Source: Hydrogenophaga sp.
GTDB lineage: Bacteria; Pseudomonadota; Gammaproteobacteria; Burkholderiales; Burkholderiaceae_C
Reading direction: 5' to 3'
Assembly (NCBI RefSeq): GCF_018780385.1
Contig: NZ_JADMJO010000003.1
Span: 248,001 to 312,000 of the forward strand
Length of the DNA: 64,000 nucleotides
The notes under the pieces are model-generated. The model was not told where the DNA came from. It made no database searches and was given only the letters and a program-made list of their open reading frames with translations. Positions 53,882 through 62,000 of this stretch are shown here, in pieces. Each line of letters starts with the position of its first letter. Positions within the stretch are counted from its first letter, which is position 1. Position numbers and translations under genes: made by a program.

Positions 53882-55681
53882 TTACTTGGCGGAGTCGCCA
53901 GCGAAGATGTCTTTCTTGTGGGTACCGCCCGGCACGAACAGCGTGCCGATCACCACCGTCATGACCGCGATCACGATGGCGTACCACAAGCCCGAGTAGA
54001 TGTTGCCGGTCTGGGCAGAGATCGCGAAGGCGGTCGCTGGCATCAGGCCACCGAACCAGCCGTTGCCGATGTGATACGGCAGCGACAGACCCGAGTAGCG
54101 GATGCGGGTGGGGAACAGTTCGACCAGCATCGCAGCAATCGGACCGTAAACCATCGTCACCAGGATGACGAGGTAGGTCAGGATGGCGACGATCGTGAGC
54201 TTCTGCGCGGAGAAGATGTCGAAGAAGTGCTGCGCCTTGGCTATTGATGTGTTGTCGGCTGGCACCAGCGGATAACCCGCCTGCTTCAGGGCAGCGTTCA
54301 GGCTGGAGTCGAAGGTGGCTTTCGCCTTCTTCAGATCGTCGCCGGTCAGCTTGCTCGCGTCGTACGACGGGATCGCGGTTTCACCCACTTTCACCGTGGC
54401 CAAGGTGCCCACTGCGCCCTCGATGGTTTCGTAGTTCACAGAGGTCCGGGCCAGCTGCGCCTTGGCGATGTCGCAAGACGACGTGAACTTGACCGTGCCC
54501 GTGGGGTTGAACTGGAACGAGCAGTCGGTCGGCGACACGGTCACCGTGACCGGGGTCTGGTGCGCCGCGTACAACGCCGGGTTGGCGGTCTTGGTCAAGA
54601 GGGTGAACACAGGCAGGAAGGTGATCGCCCCGAGCAAGCAGCCAGCCAGAATGATCGGCTTGCGGCCGATGCGGTCAGACAGTGCGCCGAAGACCAGGAA
54701 GCCACCGGTGCCGAGAATCAGCGACCACGCCACCATGACGTTGGCGGTGAAGCTGTCGACCTTGATCACGTTCTGCATGAAGAACAGCGCGTAGAACTGG
54801 CCGGTGTACCAGACAACGGCCTGACCTGCGACCAGGCCGAACAACGCGAGAAGGGCGATCTTGCCGTTTTTCCAGTTGCCGAAGGCTTCGCTCAGCGGAG
54901 CTTTGGACGTGCGGCCTTCTTCCTTCATCTTCTTGAAGGCCGGGCTCTCATTCATCTGCAAGCGGATGTAGAGCGAGATGGCCAGCAGGAAGATCGAGCC
55001 GATGAAGGGAATGCGCCAGCCCCAGGCGTTGAACGCCTTGACCATGGTCGGGTTGCCGTCGGCCATCAGAACGGCGACGCCATCCTTCATCAGGGCCACG
55101 TCGGGATAGGCTCCGTTGACATAGCCTTGCACCGCCAGAATGACGATCAGCGACAACAGCAGACCCAGCGTGGCGGTGGTCTGGATGAAGGCGGTGAAAT
55201 AGCCGCGCTGGTTGGCCGGTGCATGTTCGGCCACGTAAATCGCCGCGCCACCGTACTCGCCGCCCAGAGCCAGGCCCTGCGCCATGCGCAACAGGATCAG
55301 GATGATGGGCGCAGCCGTGCCGATGCTTTCATAGTTGGGCAGGATGCCCACCAGAAAGGTTGAAAGGCCCATGATGACGATGGTCATCAGGAAGGTGTAC
55401 TTGCGGCCGATCATGTCGCCCAGCATGCCGAACACCAGCGCACCGAACGGGCGCACGATGAAACCGGCGGCAAAGGCCAGCAGCGCGAACACGTTGCGTG
55501 TGCTCTCGGGAAACGCCGTGAAGAACTGCGCCCCGATGATGGCGGCCAGCGAACCATAGAGATAGAAGTCGTACCACTCGAAAATGGTGCCCGCCGAAGA
55601 GGCCATGATGACCTTCTTCTCTTCGCGGGTCATCGGGCGGGATCGTTCCCGCACATTCGTCGTCATGTCAGCTGATGCCAT
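53882..55681 (-). CDS. MFS transporter, metabolite:proton symporter (MHS) family, with long inserted loop
   Basis: The product has 599 residues from the ATG at 55681 with GGAG upstream. MHS features are SSAGTIFEWYDFYLYGSLA (29-47), the cytoplasmic loop GMLGDMIGRKYTFL, QGLALGGEYGGAAIYVAEH and SDRIGRKPII. An insert of about 110 residues (roughly 385-490), containing two Cys (TDCSFQF and SSCDIAKAQ), separates two helices of the second half. It lacks hydrophobic segments, so it is probably a periplasmic domain closed by a disulfide. Relatives carry carboxylates or osmolytes; the substrate here is unknown, but the neighbouring acetate permease suggests organic acids. Confidence 0.9.
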   Translation of the reverse strand: MASADMTTNVRERSRPMTREEKKVIMASSAGTIFEWYDFYLYGSLAAIIGAQFFTAFPESTRNVFALLAFAAGFIVRPFGALVFGMLGDMIGRKYTFLMTIVIMGLSTFLVGILPNYESIGTAAPIILILLRMAQGLALGGEYGGAAIYVAEHAPANQRGYFTAFIQTTATLGLLLSLIVILAVQGYVNGAYPDVALMKDGVAVLMADGNPTMVKAFNAWGWRIPFIGSIFLLAISLYIRLQMNESPAFKKMKEEGRTSKAPLSEAFGNWKNGKIALLALFGLVAGQAVVWYTGQFYALFFMQNVIKVDSFTANVMVAWSLILGTGGFLVFGALSDRIGRKPIILAGCLLGAITFLPVFTLLTKTANPALYAAHQTPVTVTVSPTDCSFQFNPTGTVKFTSSCDIAKAQLARTSVNYETIEGAVGTLATVKVGETAIPSYDASKLTGDDLKKAKATFDSSLNAALKQAGYPLVPADNTSIAKAQHFFDIFSAQKLTIVAILTYLVILVTMVYGPIAAMLVELFPTRIRYSGLSLPYHIGNGWFGGLMPATAFAISAQTGNIYSGLWYAIVIAVMTVVIGTLFVPGGTHKKDIFAGDSAK

Positions 55682-56005
55682 GTTGCTTGCTCCATGTATG
55701 TCCGGCACGTTGGCCCGACGGTTCTCATCCGCGGGCGTTTGCGGATGAGTTTTGTTACTCCGGCGGCGAGTGTGTGGTGGCTTTCTTACTGAAAAATTGC
55801 AAGCGTCGAGTCACGGCTTGAATCTAGGGAAAGTCCCTAGTCGAACACTGCCTCGCAGACGTTTAGCTCCCAAAAAGAGAGCATTCCATCCCGCTGTGTG
55901 GGTTAGCGGACAGACGCAGTGTCAGCGTCGCGTCATCGTGAGGTCAGTGGTGGGTAAGAGTCCCGATCTACGCTGGGCCTCCGCTTCAACACACGAGGAG
56001 ACCCC
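55682..56005. promoter_or_regulatory. 324-base divergent regulatory region (MHS transporter / DUF485-ActP)
   Basis: No gene was found. It holds a perfect 9-bp hairpin (CTCATCCGC 55724-55732 with GCGGATGAG 55741-55749, then TTTTG) in the transporter leader. It also holds a perfect palindrome CTAGGGA-AAG-TCCCTAG (55824-55840), the likely binding site of a dimeric regulator. GAGGAGA precedes the DUF485 start. Clear -10/-35 or -12/-24 elements were not identified. Confidence 0.55.
55824..55840. promoter_or_regulatory. Perfect palindromic operator candidate upstream of DUF485-actP
   Basis: Two exact 7-base arms, CTAGGGA and TCCCTAG, are separated by AAG and lie 166 bases upstream of the DUF485 start. 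The size suits a dimeric HTH regulator. The cognate protein is unknown. Confidence 0.5.
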
Positions 56006-56314
56006 ATGCAAGATGACATGGTCCAACGCATCCTGAGCCATCCGAAATACCAGGAGCTCAAGGCCAAACGATCCAGTTTCGGCTGGTGGCTCACACTGGC
56101 GATGATGGTCGTGTACTACGGCTTCATCCTGCTCGTGGCCTTCAACAAGGAATTCCTCTCGCAGCGCCTGGGTGACGGCGTGATGACGATCGGCATTCCC
56201 ATCGGCTTCGGCGTCATCGTTTTCACCATCGTCATCACGGCGATCTATGTGCGGCGTGCCAACACCGAGTTCGACGATCTCTCCAACGCAATCGCGCAGG
56301 CGGTGGCGAAATGA
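56006..56314 (+). CDS. DUF485 membrane protein (YjcH-like)
   Basis: The 102-residue protein has the family opening ([25 protein letters not shown]) and two transmembrane helices (about 28-46 and 60-84). It is the usual small partner encoded immediately before ActP, and the ATGA overlap with actP (56311) supports coupled synthesis. GAGGAGA lies upstream of the ATG. Confidence 0.93.
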   Translation: MQDDMVQRILSHPKYQELKAKRSSFGWWLTLAMMVVYYGFILLVAFNKEFLSQRLGDGVMTIGIPIGFGVIVFTIVITAIYVRRANTEFDDLSNAIAQAVAK

Positions 56315-58038
56315 AGCACCGGTCTTCCCACCTGCGCCGCGTTCTCACGCTGCTGGCCCTCTTCGGTGTGTCGGCGGTTGTGTGGGCCGCTGGTGCCGAC
56401 CTCGGGCAGTCCGAGAAACAGGCCACCAACTGGACCGCGATCGGCATGTTCGGCGCGTTCGTGCTGGCTACGCTGTTCATCACCAAATGGGCGGCTGCCA
56501 AGACCAAATCGGCCTCGGACTTCTACACCGCTGGCGGCGGCATCACGGGCTTTCAGAACGGTCTGGCGATCGCGGGCGACTACATGTCGGCGGCCTCCTT
56601 CCTCGGCATTTCCGCCGCGGTGATGGCCAGCGGCTTTGACGGCCTGATCTATTCCATTGGCTTCCTCGTGGGTTGGCCCGTCATCACCTTCCTGATGGCC
56701 GAGCGGCTGCGCAACCTGGGCAAGTTCACCTTCGCCGACGTGGCCGCCTTCCGCTTCAACCAGACGCCGATCCGCATCTTCGCGGCCTCGGGCACGCTGG
56801 TGGTGGTGGCCTTTTATCTGATCGCTCAGATGGTGGGCGCGGGCCAGTTGATCAAGCTGCTGTTTGGTCTGGAGTACTGGATCGCCGTGGTGATCGTGGG
56901 CGCGCTCATGATGGTCTATGTGCTGTTCGGCGGCATGACCGCCACCACCTGGGTGCAGATCATCAAGGCCTGCCTGCTGCTGGGTGGTGCCTCGTTCATG
57001 GCGCTCTCGGTGCTGTGGCACTTCGGCTTCAGCCCCGAGGCCATGTTCGCCGGTGCGGTGAAGATCAAGACCGACCTGGCCCTGAAGGACGGCAAGACCG
57101 CGGAGGTGGCCGCCGCGTTGGGGCAGTCCATCATGGGGCCGGGCAATTTCGTCAAGGACCCGATCTCGGCCATCAGCTTCGGCATGGCGCTGATGTTCGG
57201 CACCGCAGGCCTGCCGCACATCCTCATGCGCTTCTTCACCGTGCCCAGCGCCAAGGAAGCGCGCAAGTCGGTCATGTGGGCCACCGGGTGGATCGGCTAC
57301 TTCTACCTGCTGACTTTCATCATCGGTTTCGGTGCCATCACCTTCGTGTTGACCAATCCTTCGTTCCTTGATGCCGCGGGCGGCCTGATCGGCGGCAACA
57401 ACATGGCGGCGGTGCATCTGGCCAACGCGGTGGGCGGCAACGTGTTCCTGGGCTTCATCTCGGCCGTGGCTTTTGCCACCATCCTCGCGGTGGTCGCCGG
57501 TCTCACGCTCTCCGGGGCCTCGGCCGTCTCGCACGACATCTACGCCACCGTCGTCAAAAAGGGCAAGGCCGATTCGGCGTCCGAGCTGCGCGTGTCCAAG
57601 ATCACCACCATCTGCCTGGGCATCGTGGCGGTGTTGCTGGGCATTGCCTTCGAGAAGCAGAACATCGCCTTCATGGTGTCCTTGGCCTTCGCTATTGCAG
57701 CCTCGGCCAACTTCCCCGTGCTGTTCATGAGCGTGCTGTGGAAAGACTGCACGACCAAGGGCGCGGTGATCGGCGGCTTCCTGGGCCTGATCTCCTCCGT
57801 GGCGCTGACCGTCGTCTCGCCATCGGTGTGGGAAGTGACGCTGGGCAACCCGAAAGGCTCGGCGCTGTTCCCCTACGCCTCGCCCGCCCTCTTCTCCATG
57901 ACCATCGGCTTCGTGGGCATCTGGCTCTTCTCCATCCTGGACACCAGCCAGCGCGCCAAGGTCGATCGGGCGGGCTTCCTCGCACAACAGGTGCGCTCGG
58001 AAACGGGCATCGGCGCATCGGGCGCGTCCGGGCACTGA
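56311..58038 (+). CDS. actP: Cation/acetate symporter ActP
   Basis: The 575-residue SSS-family transporter has a cleavable N-terminal signal (about 1-25, [10 protein letters not shown]) and thirteen helices. Signature blocks are [31 protein letters not shown] (about 68-98) and [23 protein letters not shown] (about 396-418). It mediates sodium- or proton-coupled uptake of acetate and similar short acids. Together with ppsA it fits growth on gluconeogenic acids. A terminator follows. Confidence 0.95.
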   Translation: MKHRSSHLRRVLTLLALFGVSAVVWAAGADLGQSEKQATNWTAIGMFGAFVLATLFITKWAAAKTKSASDFYTAGGGITGFQNGLAIAGDYMSAASFLGISAAVMASGFDGLIYSIGFLVGWPVITFLMAERLRNLGKFTFADVAAFRFNQTPIRIFAASGTLVVVAFYLIAQMVGAGQLIKLLFGLEYWIAVVIVGALMMVYVLFGGMTATTWVQIIKACLLLGGASFMALSVLWHFGFSPEAMFAGAVKIKTDLALKDGKTAEVAAALGQSIMGPGNFVKDPISAISFGMALMFGTAGLPHILMRFFTVPSAKEARKSVMWATGWIGYFYLLTFIIGFGAITFVLTNPSFLDAAGGLIGGNNMAAVHLANAVGGNVFLGFISAVAFATILAVVAGLTLSGASAVSHDIYATVVKKGKADSASELRVSKITTICLGIVAVLLGIAFEKQNIAFMVSLAFAIAASANFPVLFMSVLWKDCTTKGAVIGGFLGLISSVALTVVSPSVWEVTLGNPKGSALFPYASPALFSMTIGFVGIWLFSILDTSQRAKVDRAGFLAQQVRSETGIGASGASGH

Positions 58039-58084
58039 GTCCCTCTACAAGCGGTGCGCCCATGGGTTGCACTGCCCCCACTCA

Positions 58085-58118
58085 AAGGCTGCCTGGTTTC
58101 CTCTGGCGGCCTTTTTTC
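58085..58118 (+). terminator. Intrinsic terminator of the DUF485-actP operon
   Basis: AAGGCTGCC (58085-58093) pairs with GGCGGCCTT (58105-58113) with one mismatch and is followed by a T-run (to 58117). It separates actP from the effector-like genes downstream. Confidence 0.8.
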
Positions 58119-58167
58119 GTACGATCGCCGCGAATCCCCGGCATCAACACCACGCAAGGCGAACCGA

Positions 58168-59913
58168 GTGACGCCCGACGACGAACTGAACACCACGCAA
58201 TGGGCCGCAGCCATCGCCGTCATGCTTGCGTTGCTGGTGCCGCTGGCGGCAGCGCTGGCCGTGTGGTTCAAGAAGCGCTATGCGAAAGCGGTGGTGCGGC
58301 TGCAGTCCGACACGGCCGGACTTGCCGTGCCGCCACAGCACACGGTGCAGGGTTCCAAGCCGGTCCAACAAGACACGGCGGAGCTGCCCGCCCTCGTGCA
58401 GCGTGTTCTGCCAGCCAACGCCTTCTCGCGCGCAGGGGTCGAGCACGACCCCACCGACCCCGCTCGCAGGTTGCGCAGGCGCGTGTTGCTGCTGCAGTTC
58501 ACTGCGGGCCTGCTGTACTGGTGGACGCTGCTTCTGGTGGTGGTCATCGCGTTCGCCTACCTGGACAGCGTGACGAACGAGCGAACCCCCAACAGCGATG
58601 CCTTGCCGGCTTTCGTGATGCACCTGCTGCTGTGGCCCCTGCTCTTCCTGCCGGTCGCCCTGGCGTGGGCCTTTCAGGCCGGTCTGCCCGAGCGACGGGT
58701 GTGGACGGCGACGGGCATTGCCATGGCCGCCTTCGCGGTGGGCATGGCGGTCAGCGGCATGGGCTGGCTGGTCGGTGGCGGATTTGCACTCGCCTGCGCC
58801 CTGCTCGCCGTGATGCTGGCGACCTTCGTCCGGCCGGCGGTGCGAGGCGCCGGGCCCCCACTGGTGGCCGCCTTCACGGTGGGCCTGCTGAGCTTCTATG
58901 CCTTGGTGTGGCTGGGCACCCTGCTCGACCCATCGCCCGAAGAAGAGCTCGTGGGCTGGATCGACTGGGGGCTGGCCCTGCTCGTTTTTTCGACCTTGCT
59001 GGGCGCTGCGGCCTTCGCGTCGTGGCGCATGTTGCTGCGTCTGGCGCGCCGCTACGCCGACAAACGCTTCAGCGAACTGCAGCTGGCGCTGGGCGCCTAC
59101 TGGTCACTCATCACCGCCTTCTCGCTGGCGCTGGTGTTGCTGCTCTCGTTCGACGAGCGCACCGGCGCCAGCATGGAGTGGCTCGGCCTGGCCATGCTGA
59201 TCGTGTGGGTGGTGTGGCGCTGGTTGCTGCGCCTGGCTCTGCAGATCGCGGTGCGCAAGGCCCCCGCGCCGCTGGGCCCCTTGCTGCTGCTGCGCGTGTT
59301 CAAGCCGTCGAGCCGCTCCGAAGCGTTCACCGACCGCTTCCTCGCACGCTGGCGTTTTGCGGCGCCGGTGTGGATGATCGCCGGCCCCGATCTAGCGGGC
59401 GCCTACATGGAGCCCGACGAATTTTTCGCCTTCCTGCGCCGCCGGTTGCACGAACGCTTCATCACCCATGCAGACCAGTTGCCGCAGGCCCTGGCTGCCT
59501 TGGACAACGCACGGGATCCCGACGGGCGCTTTCGCGTGAGCGAACTCTTCTGCGCCAACACCACCTGGCAGGCCACCGTGCTCGCGCTGATCGAGCGCGC
59601 CGGTGTGGTGATGCTCGATCTGCGCGAGTACACACCCGAGCGCGCCGGCACGCACTTCGAGCTGGAAGCACTGCTGCGCCGCGCGCCGCTGCACAAGGTG
59701 CTGCTGGTGGTGGGTCCGCACGAGAAGTTGCCGCAGCTGCAGGCGGGCATCGACACGATCTGGCAGTCGGTGGCAAGCCAGCGGCCGGTGGCAGCACGCC
59801 CCGCGACCCTGAACATCGTGCAGATCGGATCGGGCAGCGATGCAGAGATGTGGGGGCTGTTTCGCGCGGCAGCGGCGGCCGCAACAGCCCATGATCCCCA
59901 GCGCAAGGAGTAG
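58168..59913 (+). CDS. Polytopic membrane protein with C-terminal TIR-like-looking cytosolic domain, unknown
   Basis: The product has 581 residues from a GTG at 58168 with AAGGCGA upstream; longer frames would begin inside the actP terminator. One N-terminal helix (about 9-31) and a linker (35-105) precede about eight more helices (105-370). A soluble domain (about 375-581) follows. It starts [20 protein letters not shown] and contains [21 protein letters not shown] (about 468-487) and a later conserved-looking FELEALL Glu (about 500). Alternating strand/helix with DLR and a downstream Glu is reminiscent of TIR or nucleoside-processing Rossmann folds, but no family is claimed. It is first in a run with a caspase, an amidase and a double hydrolase. 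Confidence 0.7.
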   Translation: MTPDDELNTTQWAAAIAVMLALLVPLAAALAVWFKKRYAKAVVRLQSDTAGLAVPPQHTVQGSKPVQQDTAELPALVQRVLPANAFSRAGVEHDPTDPARRLRRRVLLLQFTAGLLYWWTLLLVVVIAFAYLDSVTNERTPNSDALPAFVMHLLLWPLLFLPVALAWAFQAGLPERRVWTATGIAMAAFAVGMAVSGMGWLVGGGFALACALLAVMLATFVRPAVRGAGPPLVAAFTVGLLSFYALVWLGTLLDPSPEEELVGWIDWGLALLVFSTLLGAAAFASWRMLLRLARRYADKRFSELQLALGAYWSLITAFSLALVLLLSFDERTGASMEWLGLAMLIVWVVWRWLLRLALQIAVRKAPAPLGPLLLLRVFKPSSRSEAFTDRFLARWRFAAPVWMIAGPDLAGAYMEPDEFFAFLRRRLHERFITHADQLPQALAALDNARDPDGRFRVSELFCANTTWQATVLALIERAGVVMLDLREYTPERAGTHFELEALLRRAPLHKVLLVVGPHEKLPQLQAGIDTIWQSVASQRPVAARPATLNIVQIGSGSDAEMWGLFRAAAAAATAHDPQRKE

Positions 59914-59956
59914 CTCGAAAGCACCGCAAATGGGACATTCGCTTACAACTTGCGAT

Positions 59957-59985
59957 TTGCTTCATAAGGACAAAGCGCCCAGAAT
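59957..59985 (+). promoter_or_regulatory. Putative promoter of the caspase gene
   Basis: TTGCTT (59957-59962), 17 bases, CAGAAT (59980-59985), in a noticeably AT-richer stretch between the membrane-protein and caspase genes. The leader would be about 50 bases with GGGGAG before the ATG. Confidence 0.45.
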
Positions 59986-60040
59986 TTGTGACAGATTGCA
60001 CAGTTCGAACAATTTGAAACAGCCATCCCGGGGAGTTCAA

Positions 60041-60949
60041 ATGGCCAGCAAGAAAGCGTCTGTCCCGACAACAAAAAAGCCCCAGGCCATGTCGCTGCAC
60101 ATCGGCATCAACGAAGTCAGCGCAGCCGACTACGAGGGCTGGACGGGACCACTGGCCGCCTGTGAGTTCGATGCGCACGACATGGCGGCCATCGCAAAGT
60201 CAAGTGGCATGAAAAGCACGCTGCTGATCACCAAAAAGGCCACGCGGTCCAACCTGCTGGCGGCCTTGCGCAAAGCGGCCAAAGCCTTGGTCGCGGGTGA
60301 CTTCTTCTTCATGAGTTTTTCCGGCCACGGCGGACAGGTGCCCGACGTGAGCGGAGAAGAAGACGACAAGCAGGACGAGACCTGGTGCCTGTACGACGGC
60401 CAGCTCATCGACGACGAGCTCTACTTCGAGCTCAGCAAGTTCAAGGCGGGTGTGCGCCTCTTCGTGGTGTCGGACAGTTGCCATAGTGGCACGGTGGTGC
60501 GCGCCGGGCGGCCTCCACCCGGCACACCCGCGCAGCGCCCGCGCATCATGCCGCCGGCCGTGGGCATGCGCGTTTATGCGGCGCACAAGGCGTTCTACGA
60601 CAAGCTGCAAACCGAGGTGGCCAAGGCCGCGGGCGCACGCGTGAGCGACCCCGACACAGCGCTGGCCAATGTGACGGTGAGCAACCGGCTCACCGCCATC
60701 GTCAAGGAATTCAAGCCCTCGGTCATCCTCATCTCGGGTTGCCAGGACAACCAGTTTTCCATGGACGGCGACCACAACGGCGCGTTCACCGAACAACTGC
60801 TGCGCGTATGGAACAACGGCGCGTTCACCGGCAGCTACGCGCGTTTTCACGCACTCGTCCGCGCGGGCCTGCCGCCCAGCCAGTCACCCAACCTCTTCAC
60901 GCTGGGCCCGGCGGCCGCATTCCTGAAACAGACACCGTTCAGCGCCTGA
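60041..60949 (+). CDS. Caspase-family (C14, metacaspase-like) cysteine peptidase
   Basis: The 302-residue protein is essentially a bare p20/p10 catalytic domain. A basic N-terminus ([13 protein letters not shown]) precedes strand 1 (SLHIGIN, 18-24). The catalytic His is H96 in [11 protein letters not shown] and the Cys is C147 in VSDSCHSGT. An acidic loop after H96 ([13 protein letters not shown]) is typical of calcium-activated or Arg/Lys-specific metacaspases. A further block, [27 protein letters not shown] (about 227-253), corresponds to the specificity loop. No signal peptide or fused effector is present, so it acts in the cytosol. It is followed at 58 bases by an amidase. Bacterial caspases often execute cell death or cleave partner effectors; the target here is unknown. 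Confidence 0.9.
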   Translation: MASKKASVPTTKKPQAMSLHIGINEVSAADYEGWTGPLAACEFDAHDMAAIAKSSGMKSTLLITKKATRSNLLAALRKAAKALVAGDFFFMSFSGHGGQVPDVSGEEDDKQDETWCLYDGQLIDDELYFELSKFKAGVRLFVVSDSCHSGTVVRAGRPPPGTPAQRPRIMPPAVGMRVYAAHKAFYDKLQTEVAKAAGARVSDPDTALANVTVSNRLTAIVKEFKPSVILISGCQDNQFSMDGDHNGAFTEQLLRVWNNGAFTGSYARFHALVRAGLPPSQSPNLFTLGPAAAFLKQTPFSA

Positions 60950-61007
60950 GCGCACCGTGCGGCGCGACGGTGCCTTGTACGCCGTCGGCAACCCAAGGGA
61001 GGGCTTC

Positions 61008-61964
61008 ATGCTCGGCATCCAGAACCACCGCCTCACCGGCCCCGACGTGAGCTTCCGGCCCACCCCCAATGTGGGCGGTGCCATGCGCCCGCAGTTCGTG
61101 GTGTTGCACTACACCGCCGGGCGCACGCTGGAGAGTTCGGTGGAGTCGCTGTGCACAAAGAAGCCGCAGGGCAATGCTTCCTCGCACATCGTGCTAGGTC
61201 GTGACGGCCGCATCGTGCAGCTTGCGCCCTTCAACGCCGTCACCTGGCACGCCGGCGTGAGCCAGTGGAACGGCATCGACGGCCTGAACCACCACGCCAT
61301 CGGCATCGAGATGGACAACGCCGGCCTCTTGCACCGCGAGGGCGAACGCTGCGTCTCGTGGTTTGGCAAGGCCTACCCCGACAACGAGGTGGTGGTGGCC
61401 GAACACCGACACGGTGGTGGTGTGCGGCCGTGGCACAACTTCACCGAGGTGCAGATCGAACGAGCCCTGCAACTGTGCGAAGTGCTGGTGGCGCACTACG
61501 GCCTGAAGGATGTGCTGGGCCACGAAGACATTGCGCGCGGACGCAAGGTGGACCCGGGCCCGGCCTTTCCGCTGGCCGCGGTGCGCAGCCGCGCGCTGGG
61601 CCGTGGCGGGGACGCGGCGGTTCGACTGGTGGTCACCTCGACCACCCTGAACATCCGCAGCGGACCGAGCGCCGATTTCCCCAAGGTCGCCCCCGCGCTG
61701 AAGCGCGGCGCCGAGCTGGTGCTGCTCGAACCCCAGGACCGCTGGAGCCGCGTGGCCGTGGTGGGCGTCACCGATCTCGAAGGCTGGGTGTGCAACGACT
61801 TCGTGGCGCGCCAGGCGGCCACGCGCTCGGGAGCCGGTGTGCTGTCGCGCTCGCAGCGCGCCGTGCCGGTGGCGACCCGAGCCAGAGCCCCGGCCAGCGC
61901 TCCGGCCAAAAAGCGGGCAGCGCCAGCGAAGAAATCCAACACCACCACCCGCGCCCGGCGCTGA
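61008..61964 (+). CDS. N-acetylmuramoyl-L-alanine amidase (Amidase_2) with C-terminal SH3-like domain
   Basis: The product has 318 residues from the ATG at 61008, which has GGGAGGG upstream. The amidase domain (about 10-190) has zinc ligands H34 (VVLHYTAG), H172 (GHEDIARGRK) and D182 (VDPG), the same spacing as AmpD. Additional features are SSHIVLGRDGRIVQL and TWHAG. A bacterial SH3 domain (about 205-290: TTLNIRSGPSADFPKV, DRWSRVAV, EGWVCNDFV) suggests cell-wall binding. A Lys/Arg/Ala-rich tail follows. It has no signal peptide, so it is cytosolic unless exported by another system or released on lysis. It lies between a caspase and a double hydrolase. Confidence 0.9.
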   Translation: MLGIQNHRLTGPDVSFRPTPNVGGAMRPQFVVLHYTAGRTLESSVESLCTKKPQGNASSHIVLGRDGRIVQLAPFNAVTWHAGVSQWNGIDGLNHHAIGIEMDNAGLLHREGERCVSWFGKAYPDNEVVVAEHRHGGGVRPWHNFTEVQIERALQLCEVLVAHYGLKDVLGHEDIARGRKVDPGPAFPLAAVRSRALGRGGDAAVRLVVTSTTLNIRSGPSADFPKVAPALKRGAELVLLEPQDRWSRVAVVGVTDLEGWVCNDFVARQAATRSGAGVLSRSQRAVPVATRARAPASAPAKKRAAPAKKSNTTTRARR

Positions 61965-62000
61965 GTTCAGGCGCGCGCACCCGCTGCAGAAAGTGCATTC

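Noticed and set aside
55760..55800. Possible sigma-54 promoter (GTGGC...TTGCA) before DUF485
   Set aside because: The GG-to-GC distance is 18 bases rather than the required 10.
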